A stretch of DNA of 31,551 bases, taken from NCBI GenBank assembly GCA_050946115.1, contig JBMNUF010000027.1, positions 1-31,551 on the forward strand, read 5' to 3'. Below the pieces are notes generated by a model that did no database searches, was not told the origin of the DNA, and saw only the letters and a program-made list of their open reading frames with translations. Positions 1 through 7,419 of this stretch are shown in pieces (position 1 is the stretch's first letter; every line of letters begins with the position of its first letter). This stretch comes from CAYFRC01 sp050946115 (GTDB lineage: Bacteria > Bacillota > Clostridia > Christensenellales > Aristaeellaceae). The position numbers and the translations under genes were made by a program.

Positions 1-119
1 TCAAGGTCGCTAAACGTGTCGGCTACGGCTACAGAGATGACGAGTATTTCTTTACTCTCGTCCGTTTTCTCTCGTTACCTGTTGCTTGGCTCGATTCCCA
101 CAACTTTCCGTGAAGAGCC
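1..119 (+). mobile_element. 3' end of an ISL3-type insertion sequence
   Basis: The window opens inside an insertion sequence. A transposase reading frame ends at 113 and the element appears to end at 119. Read inward on the minus strand from 119, the sequence begins GGCTCTTCACGGAAAGTTG, which resembles the GG-CTCTT type of terminal repeat of ISL3-family elements. The transposase stop codon lies inside this repeat, which fits a compact IS. The 8 bases that would be the target duplication are 120-127 (gctttttt), but the other end is outside the window, so neither the second terminal repeat nor the duplication can be confirmed. Confidence 0.6.
3..113 (+). CDS. C-terminal tail of an ISL3-type (IS204/IS1001/IS1165) transposase
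   Basis: An open frame enters from the left edge and ends with TGA at 111-113, giving 36 residues. It reads KVAKRVGYGYRDDEYFF near its start. The pattern of a basic K-x-x-K-R followed by G-Y/F-G-Y-R and an aromatic-rich stretch is typical of the extreme C-terminus of ISL3-type DDE transposases, where it follows the catalytic glutamate region. The catalytic residues lie left of the window, so activity cannot be judged. The frame stops within the presumed terminal repeat. The family is inferred from this short tail only; another DDE family with a similar tail remains possible. Confidence 0.55.
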   Translation, partial: KVAKRVGYGYRDDEYFFTLVRFLSLPVAWLDSHNFP

Positions 120-315
120 GCTTTTTTCTCGGTGCGAAATTTGCGGTCACCGCATAATGGACCCCGCCCGCCTGCATTTTCTCCAACAGATCGCCGACAG
201 TACCTTTGCCTAACGACGCGGTCGGTTCCATCCGGTGGAAAGCGGTAAATGAATCAATGACCCTTGGCGCCGCATGATCCGGATATGTGTGTACGTGTCC
301 GTCTATGATAAACAT
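120..315 (-). pseudogene. Amidohydrolase-family protein, N-terminal fragment cut by the IS
   Basis: From ATG at 315 the minus strand encodes MFIIDGHVHTYPD, the first strand and His-x-His metal-binding motif of the amidohydrolase (TIM-barrel) superfamily. About 64 residues of plausible protein follow, ending near HYAVTANFAP. From position 119 the frame runs into the terminal repeat of the IS and continues as meaningless residues to 52, so the gene is interrupted around codon 65 of an expected 250-300. A ribosome site GGAGGG lies just upstream. It is the last minus-strand gene downstream of pheA and could once have been the tail of the aromatic operon. The substrate cannot be told from the fragment. 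The rest of the gene should be found on the far side of the IS. Confidence 0.6.
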
Positions 316-569
316 ATACCCTCCGTGTGAATCGTTCCATACCCGTGTTCGAAGACTGCGATCATATGCATTGGTGAATGTTCAAACGCATCCGCCATCC
401 CGCAGGCAATGCCGGCGTGGCTTTTTTCCTGGGAACGGAAATACCGATTTCATTTTGCAGTTTCATTTTGCAAATAAGCAAAGCTCATATATCCGTGCAC
501 ATACAGACTGCTCCCGCAATCGGCAAGGAACGAATCCGCGGCAGCGCACAAGATTGCGATCTCATCAAA
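303..569 (-). other. Gap between pheA and the amidohydrolase; possible decayed reading frame
   Basis: These 250 bases carry no intact gene that I recognise. One minus-strand frame runs from 569, across the pheA stop, to a stop at 303-305 with a single internal TGA at 450-452. It gives protein-like stretches such as AAADSFLADCGSSLYVHG and GMADAFEHSPMHMIAVFEHG. The internal stop lies inside a 13-base tandem duplication (448-460 and 461-473, 12 of 13 identical), which may have damaged a small gene. The end of pheA also carries GGAGGTGA just before an ATG at 562 (minus strand), but that frame closes after about 26 codons. I do not recognise a family. Confidence 0.25.
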
Positions 570-1704
570 TCACCTCCAAGTAACTGCCGAGATAAGAAAA
601 TTCCTCCAGCTCTGTTTCGAGTTCACATAGTAGTTGCGTCAGTGCAGGCGAGTACACGGACGCATCCACGTCAAAATAAAACATGAACTCGAAATCACGC
701 CCGATTATCGGACGGCTCTCTAACTTCGTCAGGTTTACGCCGTGCGCAAAAAAGCGGGCCAGGATGCGGTAGAGCGAGCCGGGTTTGTGTGGGATAACCA
801 TCATCATGGATGTCCTGTCCGCGCCCGGGTATATCTCAAGCTTCTTGGAGATGCAGACAAAGCGCGTGAAATTGCTGTCGGTATTCTGAATCCGCGCATC
901 GGCGATGCGCAAGCCGTACAGTTCCGCGCATGACCGCGACGATATCGCCGCTATATCGTTGCGCTCCGATTCCGCGACGGTTTTTGCCGCGAATGCCGTG
1001 TTCTCACAGACGGTAATCTTGACATTCTTGTTTTTCAGATACTCGCTGCACTGGGCGAGCGCCTGCTCATGCGAAATGATTTCCTTGACATCCTCGAGCC
1101 GAACGCCGTCTTTCGTCAGCAGCACGTGATTGACCTGCATGCGTACACTCCGAACGATATAGAATTTCTTCTTGATCATCGAATCGTATACGTGGCGTAC
1201 AGACCCCGCCGAACTGTTCTCTATGGGGAGGACTCCGTAGCGGCAGAGCCCGCTGTCGACCGCGGAGAAAATGCTCTCGAAGTTGTTGAAGTACATGATA
1301 TTCGGCAGCGAGAACAGCTTCTCGCATGCCGCCTGCGAATACGCGCCCTCCGTTCCCTGACATGCAACAATCGCCCGTTCGGGGAACAGATTGGGCGTGT
1401 TTTCCACTGCATCCTTCATTTTGACGGCGAGCCCCGACTGCGAAAGAAGGAGCCTGTTTTGATACGACTTTGACAATTCCATCAGCACCGAGAAAAGCAC
1501 GCGCACCCCCGCTTCAAACTCCTCGCCCGCCATTTCCGATACCGAATAGAGAAGCTTTCGCTCCCTCGACGGATCGTATACGGGAAGTGCGTTTTCCCGC
1601 TTGCACTCTGCTATTGCAGCGGAAGTTTCCATGCGTGCCTTATAGAGCGTGACAATTTTCTCGTCTATCTCATCGATTTGTCTGCGCAAAACTTCAAGAT
1701 CCAT
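565..1704 (-). CDS. pheA: Bifunctional chorismate mutase / prephenate dehydratase (P-protein)
   Basis: This enzyme makes phenylpyruvate, the last precursor of phenylalanine, from chorismate by way of prephenate, in the cytoplasm. There are three domains. Residues 1-90 are an AroQ-type chorismate mutase helical bundle (MDLEVLRRQIDEID, with R24, K35, D44 and R48 in expected places). Residues from about 108 to 285 are a periplasmic-binding-like dehydratase (GTEGAYSQAA; the essential T-R-F near residue 275). From about 290 to the end is an ACT domain with the phenylalanine-binding ESRP motif, so feedback inhibition by Phe is expected; the companion GAL motif reads G-S-L here. I chose ATG at 1704 because GAGGAGG lies 6 bases upstream; a TTG at 1719 overlaps that site and is less likely. 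It starts 11 bases after the aroC stop and is the last intact gene of the aromatic operon. Length 379 residues, normal for the family. Confidence 0.95.
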   Translation of the reverse strand: MDLEVLRRQIDEIDEKIVTLYKARMETSAAIAECKRENALPVYDPSRERKLLYSVSEMAGEEFEAGVRVLFSVLMELSKSYQNRLLLSQSGLAVKMKDAVENTPNLFPERAIVACQGTEGAYSQAACEKLFSLPNIMYFNNFESIFSAVDSGLCRYGVLPIENSSAGSVRHVYDSMIKKKFYIVRSVRMQVNHVLLTKDGVRLEDVKEIISHEQALAQCSEYLKNKNVKITVCENTAFAAKTVAESERNDIAAISSRSCAELYGLRIADARIQNTDSNFTRFVCISKKLEIYPGADRTSMMMVIPHKPGSLYRILARFFAHGVNLTKLESRPIIGRDFEFMFYFDVDASVYSPALTQLLCELETELEEFSYLGSYLEVI

Positions 1705-1715
1705 TGTATCCCTCC

Positions 1716-2789
1716 TCAATCATTCAACGATATATCCAATATCGCCATTGCCGTTACAGCTTCTATCACGGGAACCGCCCTAGGGACTATGCAGGGATCG
1801 TGTCTCCCTTTAACCTTAAGGAGCGTATTCTCTCTGCGCGATACGCTTACGCTTTGCTGCTCGCGGGCAATCGACGGCGTAGGCTTGATCGCCACTCTGA
1901 AAATGATCGGCATACCCGTTGTGATTCCTCCGAGGATACCGCCGGCGTTGTTCGTCATCGTGCGAACGATATCGCCCTCCATGACATATGCGTCGTTATT
2001 CTGTGAGCCGCGCAGGCGGCTCCCCGCAAAACCGCTGCCGAACTCGATTCCCTTTACGGCCGGAACGCCGAACACGGCGCGGGCGATTGCATTCTCGATC
2101 CCGTCGAACATCGGCGATCCGATGCCTGCATCGAGCCCGATTACGGCGCACTCGATCACGCCGCCGACCGAATCGCCATCGAGACAGGCCTTCTCGATTG
2201 CCGCAAGCATGGCAGCCTCAGCATGTTTATCCGTAACGGCAAACGCGCCGCATGCGTCAAAATCCGCCGCCGAAACGTTCACCGGGTCAAAACGTCCGCC
2301 GTCGATTCCGGCGAGTTCGCAAATACGTGCCCCGATACGCACCCCTCGCTCCTCGAGAATTTGCAGCGCGATCCCTCCGGCAATGCATAGCGGCGCCGTC
2401 AGTCTGCCTGAAAATTGCCCGCCACCGCGCACATCATTGTATCCGTGGAACTTCTCAAATGCGGTATAATCCGCGTGGGAGGGGCGCGGCACATCGGCAA
2501 TCTCGGCATAATCCTCCGATCGCACATCGGTATTGCGAATCACGGCGCAAACGGGTGCGCCGCACAGCCTGCCATCGACCACGCCCGACAGAAACTCCTG
2601 CACATCGTCTTCCCGCCGCCTCGTCGAATACGCATTGTTGCCGGGCACACGTCGAGCCATAAATGCAGACAGCTTGTCGAAGTCAATCGCGAATCCCGCG
2701 GGCAGTCCGTCGATCGTAATGCCTATCGCCGCCGAATGCGACTGTCCGAAAACGCTGAAACGAATCCTGTCGCCGAATGTGTTAGACAT
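1716..2789 (-). CDS. aroC: Chorismate synthase
   Basis: This catalyses the last step of the shikimate pathway, anti-elimination of phosphate from EPSP to give chorismate, using reduced FMN. The 357 residues are full length. They begin MSNTFGDRIRFSVFGQSHSA, the conserved chorismate synthase start (FGxSHG-like), and contain RRREDD near residue 58, the HADYTA and YNDVRGGGQFSGR segments, and the SQNNDAYV and NNAGGILGGI blocks that form the FMN and substrate site. The start ATG overlaps the aroA stop by 8 bases (ATGTCTAA), implying translational coupling. The product feeds pheA and tyrA in the same operon. Confidence 0.97.
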   Translation of the reverse strand: MSNTFGDRIRFSVFGQSHSAAIGITIDGLPAGFAIDFDKLSAFMARRVPGNNAYSTRRREDDVQEFLSGVVDGRLCGAPVCAVIRNTDVRSEDYAEIADVPRPSHADYTAFEKFHGYNDVRGGGQFSGRLTAPLCIAGGIALQILEERGVRIGARICELAGIDGGRFDPVNVSAADFDACGAFAVTDKHAEAAMLAAIEKACLDGDSVGGVIECAVIGLDAGIGSPMFDGIENAIARAVFGVPAVKGIEFGSGFAGSRLRGSQNNDAYVMEGDIVRTMTNNAGGILGGITTGMPIIFRVAIKPTPSIAREQQSVSVSRRENTLLKVKGRHDPCIVPRAVPVIEAVTAMAILDISLND

Positions 2790-4035
2790 TGTACAACCCT
2801 CTCATTTCATTGAAGAAATTCGGATAGCTTTTTTGCACGGCTTCCGCCCCGACAATTGTAATGTCTCCGTCTGCTGCCGCAGACGCGATTGCCGCCGCCA
2901 TCGCTATCCTGTGGTCGTTTTGTGAATCGACCGTTCCTCCGCGCATCCGCCCTCCGACGACGGTGATTTCCCCGTCGTCTACTTGAACCGTTGCTCCGAG
3001 CGCGGTCAGCATGTCGTATACCGATTTGATGCGGTCGCTTTCCTTCAGGCGAAGCCGGCTCACTCCGCGAATCATCGTTGTACCCTCGGCCGCTGCCGCA
3101 ATCACCGCAAGCACGGGCACGAGGTCGGGAATGTCCGAAGCGTCGAATTCGATTCCGTGCAAAGCCTTCCTCCGCACCGTAACCGTTTCCCCCGATACCC
3201 GTACATCCGCGCCGAATTTCTCAAGCAGGCGGGCAATTTCACGGTCTCCCTGTACGCTTTCGACATTGAGCGGCGAAACCGAAACCCCCTCGTCCGAAAG
3301 CGCACCGGCTGCAAGCCAAAACGCTGCGTTCGACCAGTCGCCTTCGATGCGAATTCGGCCCGGCGAGCGCATTTTCCCCGCCGTTGCGGTATAAATGCCG
3401 CCGCTTTCTTCAACGCTCACGCCGAATTGCTTCAACACGGCCGCCGTCATTTCAACGTATGGGCGGGATTCGAGCTGCCCGGTCACCGCAATTTTCCCGC
3501 CACCCGAAGCCGCCAGCGCAAACATCAGTCCCGTTACGAACTGTGAGCTCACTTCGCCGCCGATCGTATATGCGCTTCCGGTGAGCCTGCTGCTGCATTC
3601 GAGCGGAAATCCGTTTTGTACACCGTGCGCAAAGATCATTCCGTGCGCCGTCAATTCCCCGATCAGCGGCGAAAGCGGGCGCTGTGCAAGTCTTCCGCCG
3701 CCGATAACCACGGCATGAACGCCCAATGCGCCGATTACCGGGAGCAAAAACCGCAGCGTTGAGCCGCTTTCTCCGCAGTGGATGTTGACAAGCCCATTCG
3801 GAACATCCGATATCGGCCGAACGCGGAAGACGTTTCCGCGAATTTCGATTCCCGCACTGAGCGCGCGCAGTGCGTCGATCGTCGCCATGATATCGCCAGA
3901 GGTTGAATTACACTCTATCTCCGTCGGGCTATCGGCGAGCGCAGCGCAAATCAACACGCGATGCGCCATCGATTTTGATGCAATGATATCCGCAATCTGC
4001 CCGCGCAGCTTCCGCGGTTTCAATGTTACTGTCAT
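2782..4035 (-). CDS. aroA: 3-phosphoshikimate 1-carboxyvinyltransferase (EPSP synthase)
   Basis: This transfers the enolpyruvyl group from PEP to shikimate-3-phosphate. It is a two-domain protein of inverse alpha-beta repeats, about 417 residues here, the usual size. Visible motifs include KSMAHR near the N-terminus (shikimate-phosphate site), GESGSTLRF (the PEP-binding loop, usually G-N-S/A-G-T), and RLKESDRI in the C-terminal half. GES instead of GNS/GNA in the PEP loop is a mild variation whose effect on glyphosate response cannot be judged by eye. ATG at 4035 is preferred because GGAG lies 8 bases upstream; a GTG at 4044 that overlaps the aroB stop is the alternative. It lies between aroB and aroC in the operon. 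Confidence 0.96.
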   Translation of the reverse strand: MTVTLKPRKLRGQIADIIASKSMAHRVLICAALADSPTEIECNSTSGDIMATIDALRALSAGIEIRGNVFRVRPISDVPNGLVNIHCGESGSTLRFLLPVIGALGVHAVVIGGGRLAQRPLSPLIGELTAHGMIFAHGVQNGFPLECSSRLTGSAYTIGGEVSSQFVTGLMFALAASGGGKIAVTGQLESRPYVEMTAAVLKQFGVSVEESGGIYTATAGKMRSPGRIRIEGDWSNAAFWLAAGALSDEGVSVSPLNVESVQGDREIARLLEKFGADVRVSGETVTVRRKALHGIEFDASDIPDLVPVLAVIAAAAEGTTMIRGVSRLRLKESDRIKSVYDMLTALGATVQVDDGEITVVGGRMRGGTVDSQNDHRIAMAAAIASAAADGDITIVGAEAVQKSYPNFFNEMRGLYNV

Positions 4036-4040
4036 ACGAT

Positions 4041-5093
4041 TCACTCCAATCCGAGCGCAATCAGCTCGCGCAAACGCTCATGCGTCACTTTATGCAATCC
4101 GCACGATCCGCGCCTTTCGGGTAAGACCACCACGATCGAGCCGCCGACGTTCTTTTTATCTGAAAGTGCCGCCGAATAGAGCGCATCTGCGCCAAACGCG
4201 CAATGTACGGGGAGCCCGTTTTTCTTGATGACATCCACGATTTCGCGACAAACCTCGGGGGCGCACACGCCGGTTTTTTCGGCGGCGCGCGCGAATACAC
4301 TCATACCGATTGCGACGGCATGCCCGTGCGATATCGCATAGTCGCTCGCCGCTTCGACGCCATGTCCGACGGTGTGACCGAAATTCAGAAGTTGCCGCAC
4401 ATCCAGGTCGCGCTCATCGCGCGAAACGATCTCCGCTTTCATCGTTACGCATCGCGCGATCAGCATTTCTGTGTCCATATTGCCCGCACTGCCAAGCGAA
4501 TCGAGCAGCTTTGCATCGCCAATCGCGCCGTACTTTATAACTTCCGCCACGCCGTCGAGGAATATTTCCTTCGGAAGCGTCGCCAATGCATCGACATCGC
4601 ATATGACTGCGTCCGGCTGGTAAAACGCGCCTGCGAGGTTTTTGCCCGCGTCCAGATTGATCGATGTTTTGCCGCCTACCGAGGAATCGACCATGGCGAG
4701 AAACGTCGTCGGCACCTGTACAAAGCGTATACCGCGCAAAAACGTCGCCGCCGCAAAACCTGCCAAATCCCCGACGACGCCTCCGCCAAGCGCGAGGATC
4801 ATATCCTTTCGGCACAGCTGTTCTCTCGCCGCATAATTCAGCAGTGCGATGTAATTCTCCGCGTTTTTCGACCGCTCGCCGTGCGCGACGGTAAATCGTT
4901 TGACCGCGAATCCGCATTTGGTGAGCGAGGTTTCAACGATATTCCCGTAGAGTTTTTCGACCGTATCATCCGTGACCAGTACCACTTTCCCAGCATCCAC
5001 GGTCTCGGCTAAATGCTTGCCGATGCATCGCAGCAGCCCCCGTCCGATTTTGACGGTGTATCTTTTCGATGCGGTATTTACTGTTGTCTCCAT
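4041..5093 (-). CDS. aroB: 3-dehydroquinate synthase
   Basis: This is an NAD- and divalent-metal-dependent cyclase that turns DAHP into 3-dehydroquinate, the second step of the shikimate pathway. The 350 residues match the family. The NAD-binding segment ALGGGVVGDLAGFAAATF, then VPTTFLAMVDSSVGGKTSIN, the AEVIKYGAI segment and the metal-ligand histidines in NFGHTVGHGVE and SHGHAVAIGM are all present. Its start overlaps the tyrA end by 16 bases, and an AGGAGG lies 13 bases before the ATG, inside tyrA. Together with aroF, aroA and aroC it supplies chorismate to the two terminal branches encoded by tyrA and pheA. Confidence 0.97.
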   Translation of the reverse strand: METTVNTASKRYTVKIGRGLLRCIGKHLAETVDAGKVVLVTDDTVEKLYGNIVETSLTKCGFAVKRFTVAHGERSKNAENYIALLNYAAREQLCRKDMILALGGGVVGDLAGFAAATFLRGIRFVQVPTTFLAMVDSSVGGKTSINLDAGKNLAGAFYQPDAVICDVDALATLPKEIFLDGVAEVIKYGAIGDAKLLDSLGSAGNMDTEMLIARCVTMKAEIVSRDERDLDVRQLLNFGHTVGHGVEAASDYAISHGHAVAIGMSVFARAAEKTGVCAPEVCREIVDVIKKNGLPVHCAFGADALYSAALSDKKNVGGSIVVVLPERRGSCGLHKVTHERLRELIALGLE

Positions 5094-5920
5094 TCCGTAT
5101 CGATAGCCTCCTTTTTCTCGCGTCCATCCCGAAGCAGACCCCGAAGCTTCTCTCTTTCGCCCGCCCTGATCGCATCGCGGTATTCTGAAAGCGACGCGAT
5201 GATGACGTCGAGCTCAAACGCCAAATTGTCTGCATTGTCGATGAAAAGCTCACTCCACATATCTTCGCTGAGTTTCGCTACGCGCGTGAGATCGCGATAA
5301 CTCCCCGCCGAAAACCGGTGATGGCGCTCCGCCGTAGGGCTTTTGATATACGCATTGGATACAACGTGCGCAAGCTGCGAAGTGAATGCGATGATCCGAT
5401 CGTGTTCCTCCGCGCTTGTCGTAGTCACCGACGCAAACCCCGCCGTTTTCAACACATCGTTCAACCGACCGATCACGGCCATATCCTCGGCGGGGCGGGG
5501 CACGATCAGCATTGTTGCGCCGTCAAACATATCCGCGCGAGAGTACTTAAACCCCGAATACTGTATCCCCGCCATGGGATGTGCGCCGATAAAGTGGAAG
5601 CCGTAATCCCGCGCAATCGCAAAACACCGTTCGCAGAGTATCCGTTTCACCCCGCAACAATCCGCAACAAGGGATCCCCGTTTGATCTTCCCGGCGTTTT
5701 TCTCCAGAAAATCGACGGTCGCCTGCGGATACAGCGCGATGAATATGCAGTCGCATTCGGAAATGTTCCCCTCGAGGTGTCTGGCACAGGCGTGAGACAT
5801 GATCGCATAATCCTCCGTAGCTTTGTCGATATCCTCGCCGAAAACATCGTACCCGGCGCGCGTATACGCTTTCGCAAGCGACCCGCCGATCAAACCCAAT
5901 CCTACAACACCGATTTTCAT
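5078..5920 (-). CDS. tyrA: Prephenate dehydrogenase
   Basis: This oxidatively decarboxylates prephenate to 4-hydroxyphenylpyruvate, the tyrosine precursor, with NAD(P). The 280-residue protein starts MKIGVVGLGLIGGSLA; G7-x-G9-x-x-G12 is the dinucleotide-binding loop of a Rossmann fold. GAHPMAG (about residues 114-120) carries the conserved catalytic histidine region, and the HDRIIAFTSQLAHVVSNAY helix belongs to the C-terminal dimerisation domain. There is no chorismate mutase domain and no C-terminal ACT domain, so it is the short monofunctional form. AGGAGGG lies 6 bases before the ATG. It is separated from aroF by an 80-base spacer and overlaps aroB. An arogenate-specific variant cannot be excluded. 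Confidence 0.94.
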   Translation of the reverse strand: MKIGVVGLGLIGGSLAKAYTRAGYDVFGEDIDKATEDYAIMSHACARHLEGNISECDCIFIALYPQATVDFLEKNAGKIKRGSLVADCCGVKRILCERCFAIARDYGFHFIGAHPMAGIQYSGFKYSRADMFDGATMLIVPRPAEDMAVIGRLNDVLKTAGFASVTTTSAEEHDRIIAFTSQLAHVVSNAYIKSPTAERHHRFSAGSYRDLTRVAKLSEDMWSELFIDNADNLAFELDVIIASLSEYRDAIRAGEREKLRGLLRDGREKKEAIDTEWRQQ

Positions 5921-6000
5921 GCTTTTCCCTCCTTATAACTGACTGCCAAGCAGAGGATTGTTGCGTTTTGAGGAATTCCTGCTTCAGTATCCCTCGACAC

Positions 6001-7011
6001 TCAAAACGCCGTCAATACCTCGTGGATCGCGAATACTTTTTTTGCCAGGTCGGCGAATTGCGTCGGAGTGAGAGCCTGAGGGCCGTCGCAAAGGGCGCGG
6101 CAAGGGTCGTTGTGTACCTCGATCATGATTCCGTCCGCACCCGATGCGACGGCTGCAAGCGCCATAGGGGAGACGAGCTTGGATACGCCGCAAGCGTGGC
6201 TCGGATCGACGACGATGGGAAGATGCGTAAGCTCGCGCAGCATCGGGACGGCAGAAAGGTCAAGCGTGTTGCGCGTATAGGTTTCAAACGTGCGTATTCC
6301 GCGCTCACAAAGGATGACGTCCTCATTGCCGCTTGCCATGATGTATTCCGCGCTCATGAGCAATTCCTTGAGCGTATTCGAAAAACCGCGTTTCAACAGG
6401 ATCGGCTTTTGCGTTTTCCCCAATTCCTTGAGCAACTCGAAGTTCTGCATATTCCGCGCGCCAACCTGAATGACGTCCACCTTCTCGAACAGCGGGAGGT
6501 GATTCGTGTTCATGATTTCCGTGACAATCGGCATGCCGGTCGCCTTTTTTGCTTCGAGCAGAAACTCGATTCCCTTCGCGTGCAGCCCCTGAAAATCGTA
6601 TGGCGATGTGCGCGGTTTGAACGCCCCGCCGCGAAGCAAATGTGCACCCGCCTCGTAAACACAATGCGCGATTTCCGATATCTGCTCCGGCGATTCTACC
6701 GAGCACGGTCCGGCGATAATCTGAAAATGTCCGTTCCCGATTTTCACGCCGTGTCCGCAGTCGACGGCGCTGTCGTCGGGGTGAAACTTGCGATTCGCCT
6801 TCTTGAACGGCTCGGTAATGCGCGTCACGCTCTCTACGATGTCCAAGCCCTCGATGAGATCCGTATCGATTTTGCCTGCATCGCCGATAAGGCCCAACAC
6901 GGTATTGAATTCGCCTCTGGAAATGTGCACCCGCAGATTCTGCGATTCGATCCACGCGATAAGGTTTTCCTCCTGCTGCTTTGGCGTCGCGTTCTTCAAT
7001 ACGATAATCAT
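6001..7011 (-). CDS. aroF: 3-deoxy-7-phosphoheptulonate (DAHP) synthase, class I-beta with N-terminal regulatory domain
   Basis: This condenses PEP and erythrose-4-phosphate, the committed step to aromatic amino acids. Residues 1 to about 70 (MIIVLKNATPKQQEENL...) form the ferredoxin-like, ACT-like regulatory domain found in the Thermotoga-type I-beta enzymes, through which Tyr and Phe usually inhibit. The TIM barrel follows with GPCSVES, LLRGGAFKPRTSPYDFQG, KRGF, CERGIRT and VDPSHACG, all metal or substrate motifs. I chose ATG at 7011, preceded by GGAGTGGAGAAA; an upstream extension to 7071 would run through the attenuator hairpin and is not credible. It is the first structural gene of the operon, placed just downstream of the attenuator at 7044-7078, so its expression should respond to Tyr/Phe supply. 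Confidence 0.96.
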   Translation of the reverse strand: MIIVLKNATPKQQEENLIAWIESQNLRVHISRGEFNTVLGLIGDAGKIDTDLIEGLDIVESVTRITEPFKKANRKFHPDDSAVDCGHGVKIGNGHFQIIAGPCSVESPEQISEIAHCVYEAGAHLLRGGAFKPRTSPYDFQGLHAKGIEFLLEAKKATGMPIVTEIMNTNHLPLFEKVDVIQVGARNMQNFELLKELGKTQKPILLKRGFSNTLKELLMSAEYIMASGNEDVILCERGIRTFETYTRNTLDLSAVPMLRELTHLPIVVDPSHACGVSKLVSPMALAAVASGADGIMIEVHNDPCRALCDGPQALTPTQFADLAKKVFAIHEVLTAF

Positions 7012-7043
7012 TTTCTCCACTCCTATTGTTCTAAAATAAAATG

Positions 7044-7078
7044 AGGGGTTTTGCAGCAATTTCTTCTGCAAAACCCCT
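7044..7078 (-). terminator. Attenuator: intrinsic terminator in the aro operon leader
   Basis: On the minus strand a 13-base-pair stem (arms 7078-7066 and 7056-7044, GGGGTTTTGCAG at its core) with a 9-base loop is followed by CATTTTATTTT. It sits between the leader peptide and aroF, 33 bases before the aroF ATG, so it can only act as a conditional terminator of the operon transcript. The 5' arm is partly complementary to the end of the leader-peptide gene, which gives a plausible antiterminator. Confidence 0.9.
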
Positions 7079-7087
7079 TATGCACGT

Positions 7088-7113
7088 GGTGTTATTGAAT
7101 CAAATTCAACACC
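7088..7113 (-). promoter_or_regulatory. Hairpin between leader peptide and attenuator
   Basis: GGTG and TTGAAT pair with ATTCAA and CACC around a 3-base loop with a small bulge. The stem lies just after the leader-peptide stop and before the terminator. It could bring the antiterminator strands together or serve as a pause or spacer hairpin. The role is inference; the palindrome is visible. Confidence 0.5.
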
Positions 7114-7123
7114 GAAGGGAGTA

Positions 7124-7213
7124 TCAACTGTTTGCAGCATAAATCGCTCTTACCTTATTCGACAAAACAAAGTAAAAGTAATAATATGCATATACAAACA
7201 AGCTGTTCTTCAC
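7124..7213 (-). CDS. Tyr/Phe-rich leader peptide controlling the aromatic operon
   Basis: This is a 29-codon frame starting with GTG at 7211-7213 (minus) and ending with TGA at 7124-7126. AAGGGG lies 9 bases upstream. Its middle reads FVYAYYYFYF: codons 6 to 15 hold five tyrosines and three phenylalanines. It lies about 75 bases after a good promoter and 45 bases before a strong intrinsic terminator, directly upstream of an operon making Tyr and Phe. This is the arrangement of the enterobacterial pheA and pheST leaders, where ribosome stalling at scarce charged tRNA prevents termination. The last codons contain CTGCAAA, the same seven bases as in the terminator 3' arm, so a ribosome that reaches the stop would mask the competing strand. 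The peptide itself probably has no function beyond its translation. Confidence 0.88.
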   Translation of the reverse strand: MKNSLFVYAYYYFYFVLSNKVRAIYAANS

Positions 7214-7292
7214 TGTGCGTTTCCCCTTCGTTTTATTTGGTTTGGTCGGTTCTCGTACTCGAACGGCAACCTACCGCTCTTCGATTGGTGAC

Positions 7293-7321
7293 AGTTTAGC
7301 AGATGTATTTTGTCTTGTCAA
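7293..7321 (-). promoter_or_regulatory. Promoter of the aro operon
   Basis: On the minus strand TTGACA (7321-7316), a 17-base spacer and TAAACT (7298-7293) form a near-consensus housekeeping promoter. Transcription would begin near 7286, giving a leader of about 275 bases before aroF that holds the leader peptide and attenuator. No T-box core sequence is present in this leader. Confidence 0.85.
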
Positions 7322-7419
7322 TATTTTAGTGATTCTTATTTTGTTAATTTTGTGTTACTGTCAAGGCTGAGGCCAAAGACTATCCGGCTATCGAGTGCCG
7401 AAGAATACTATCCGGTGTA

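Noticed and set aside
16..213. 65-codon plus-strand frame at the left edge
   Set aside because: It overlaps both the transposase tail and the interrupted amidohydrolase in other frames and crosses the IS boundary; no ribosome site.
7012..7286. T-box riboswitch before aroF
   Set aside because: The leader has a terminator but no AGNNTGGNACCGCG-type T-box core; the Tyr/Phe peptide explains the layout better.
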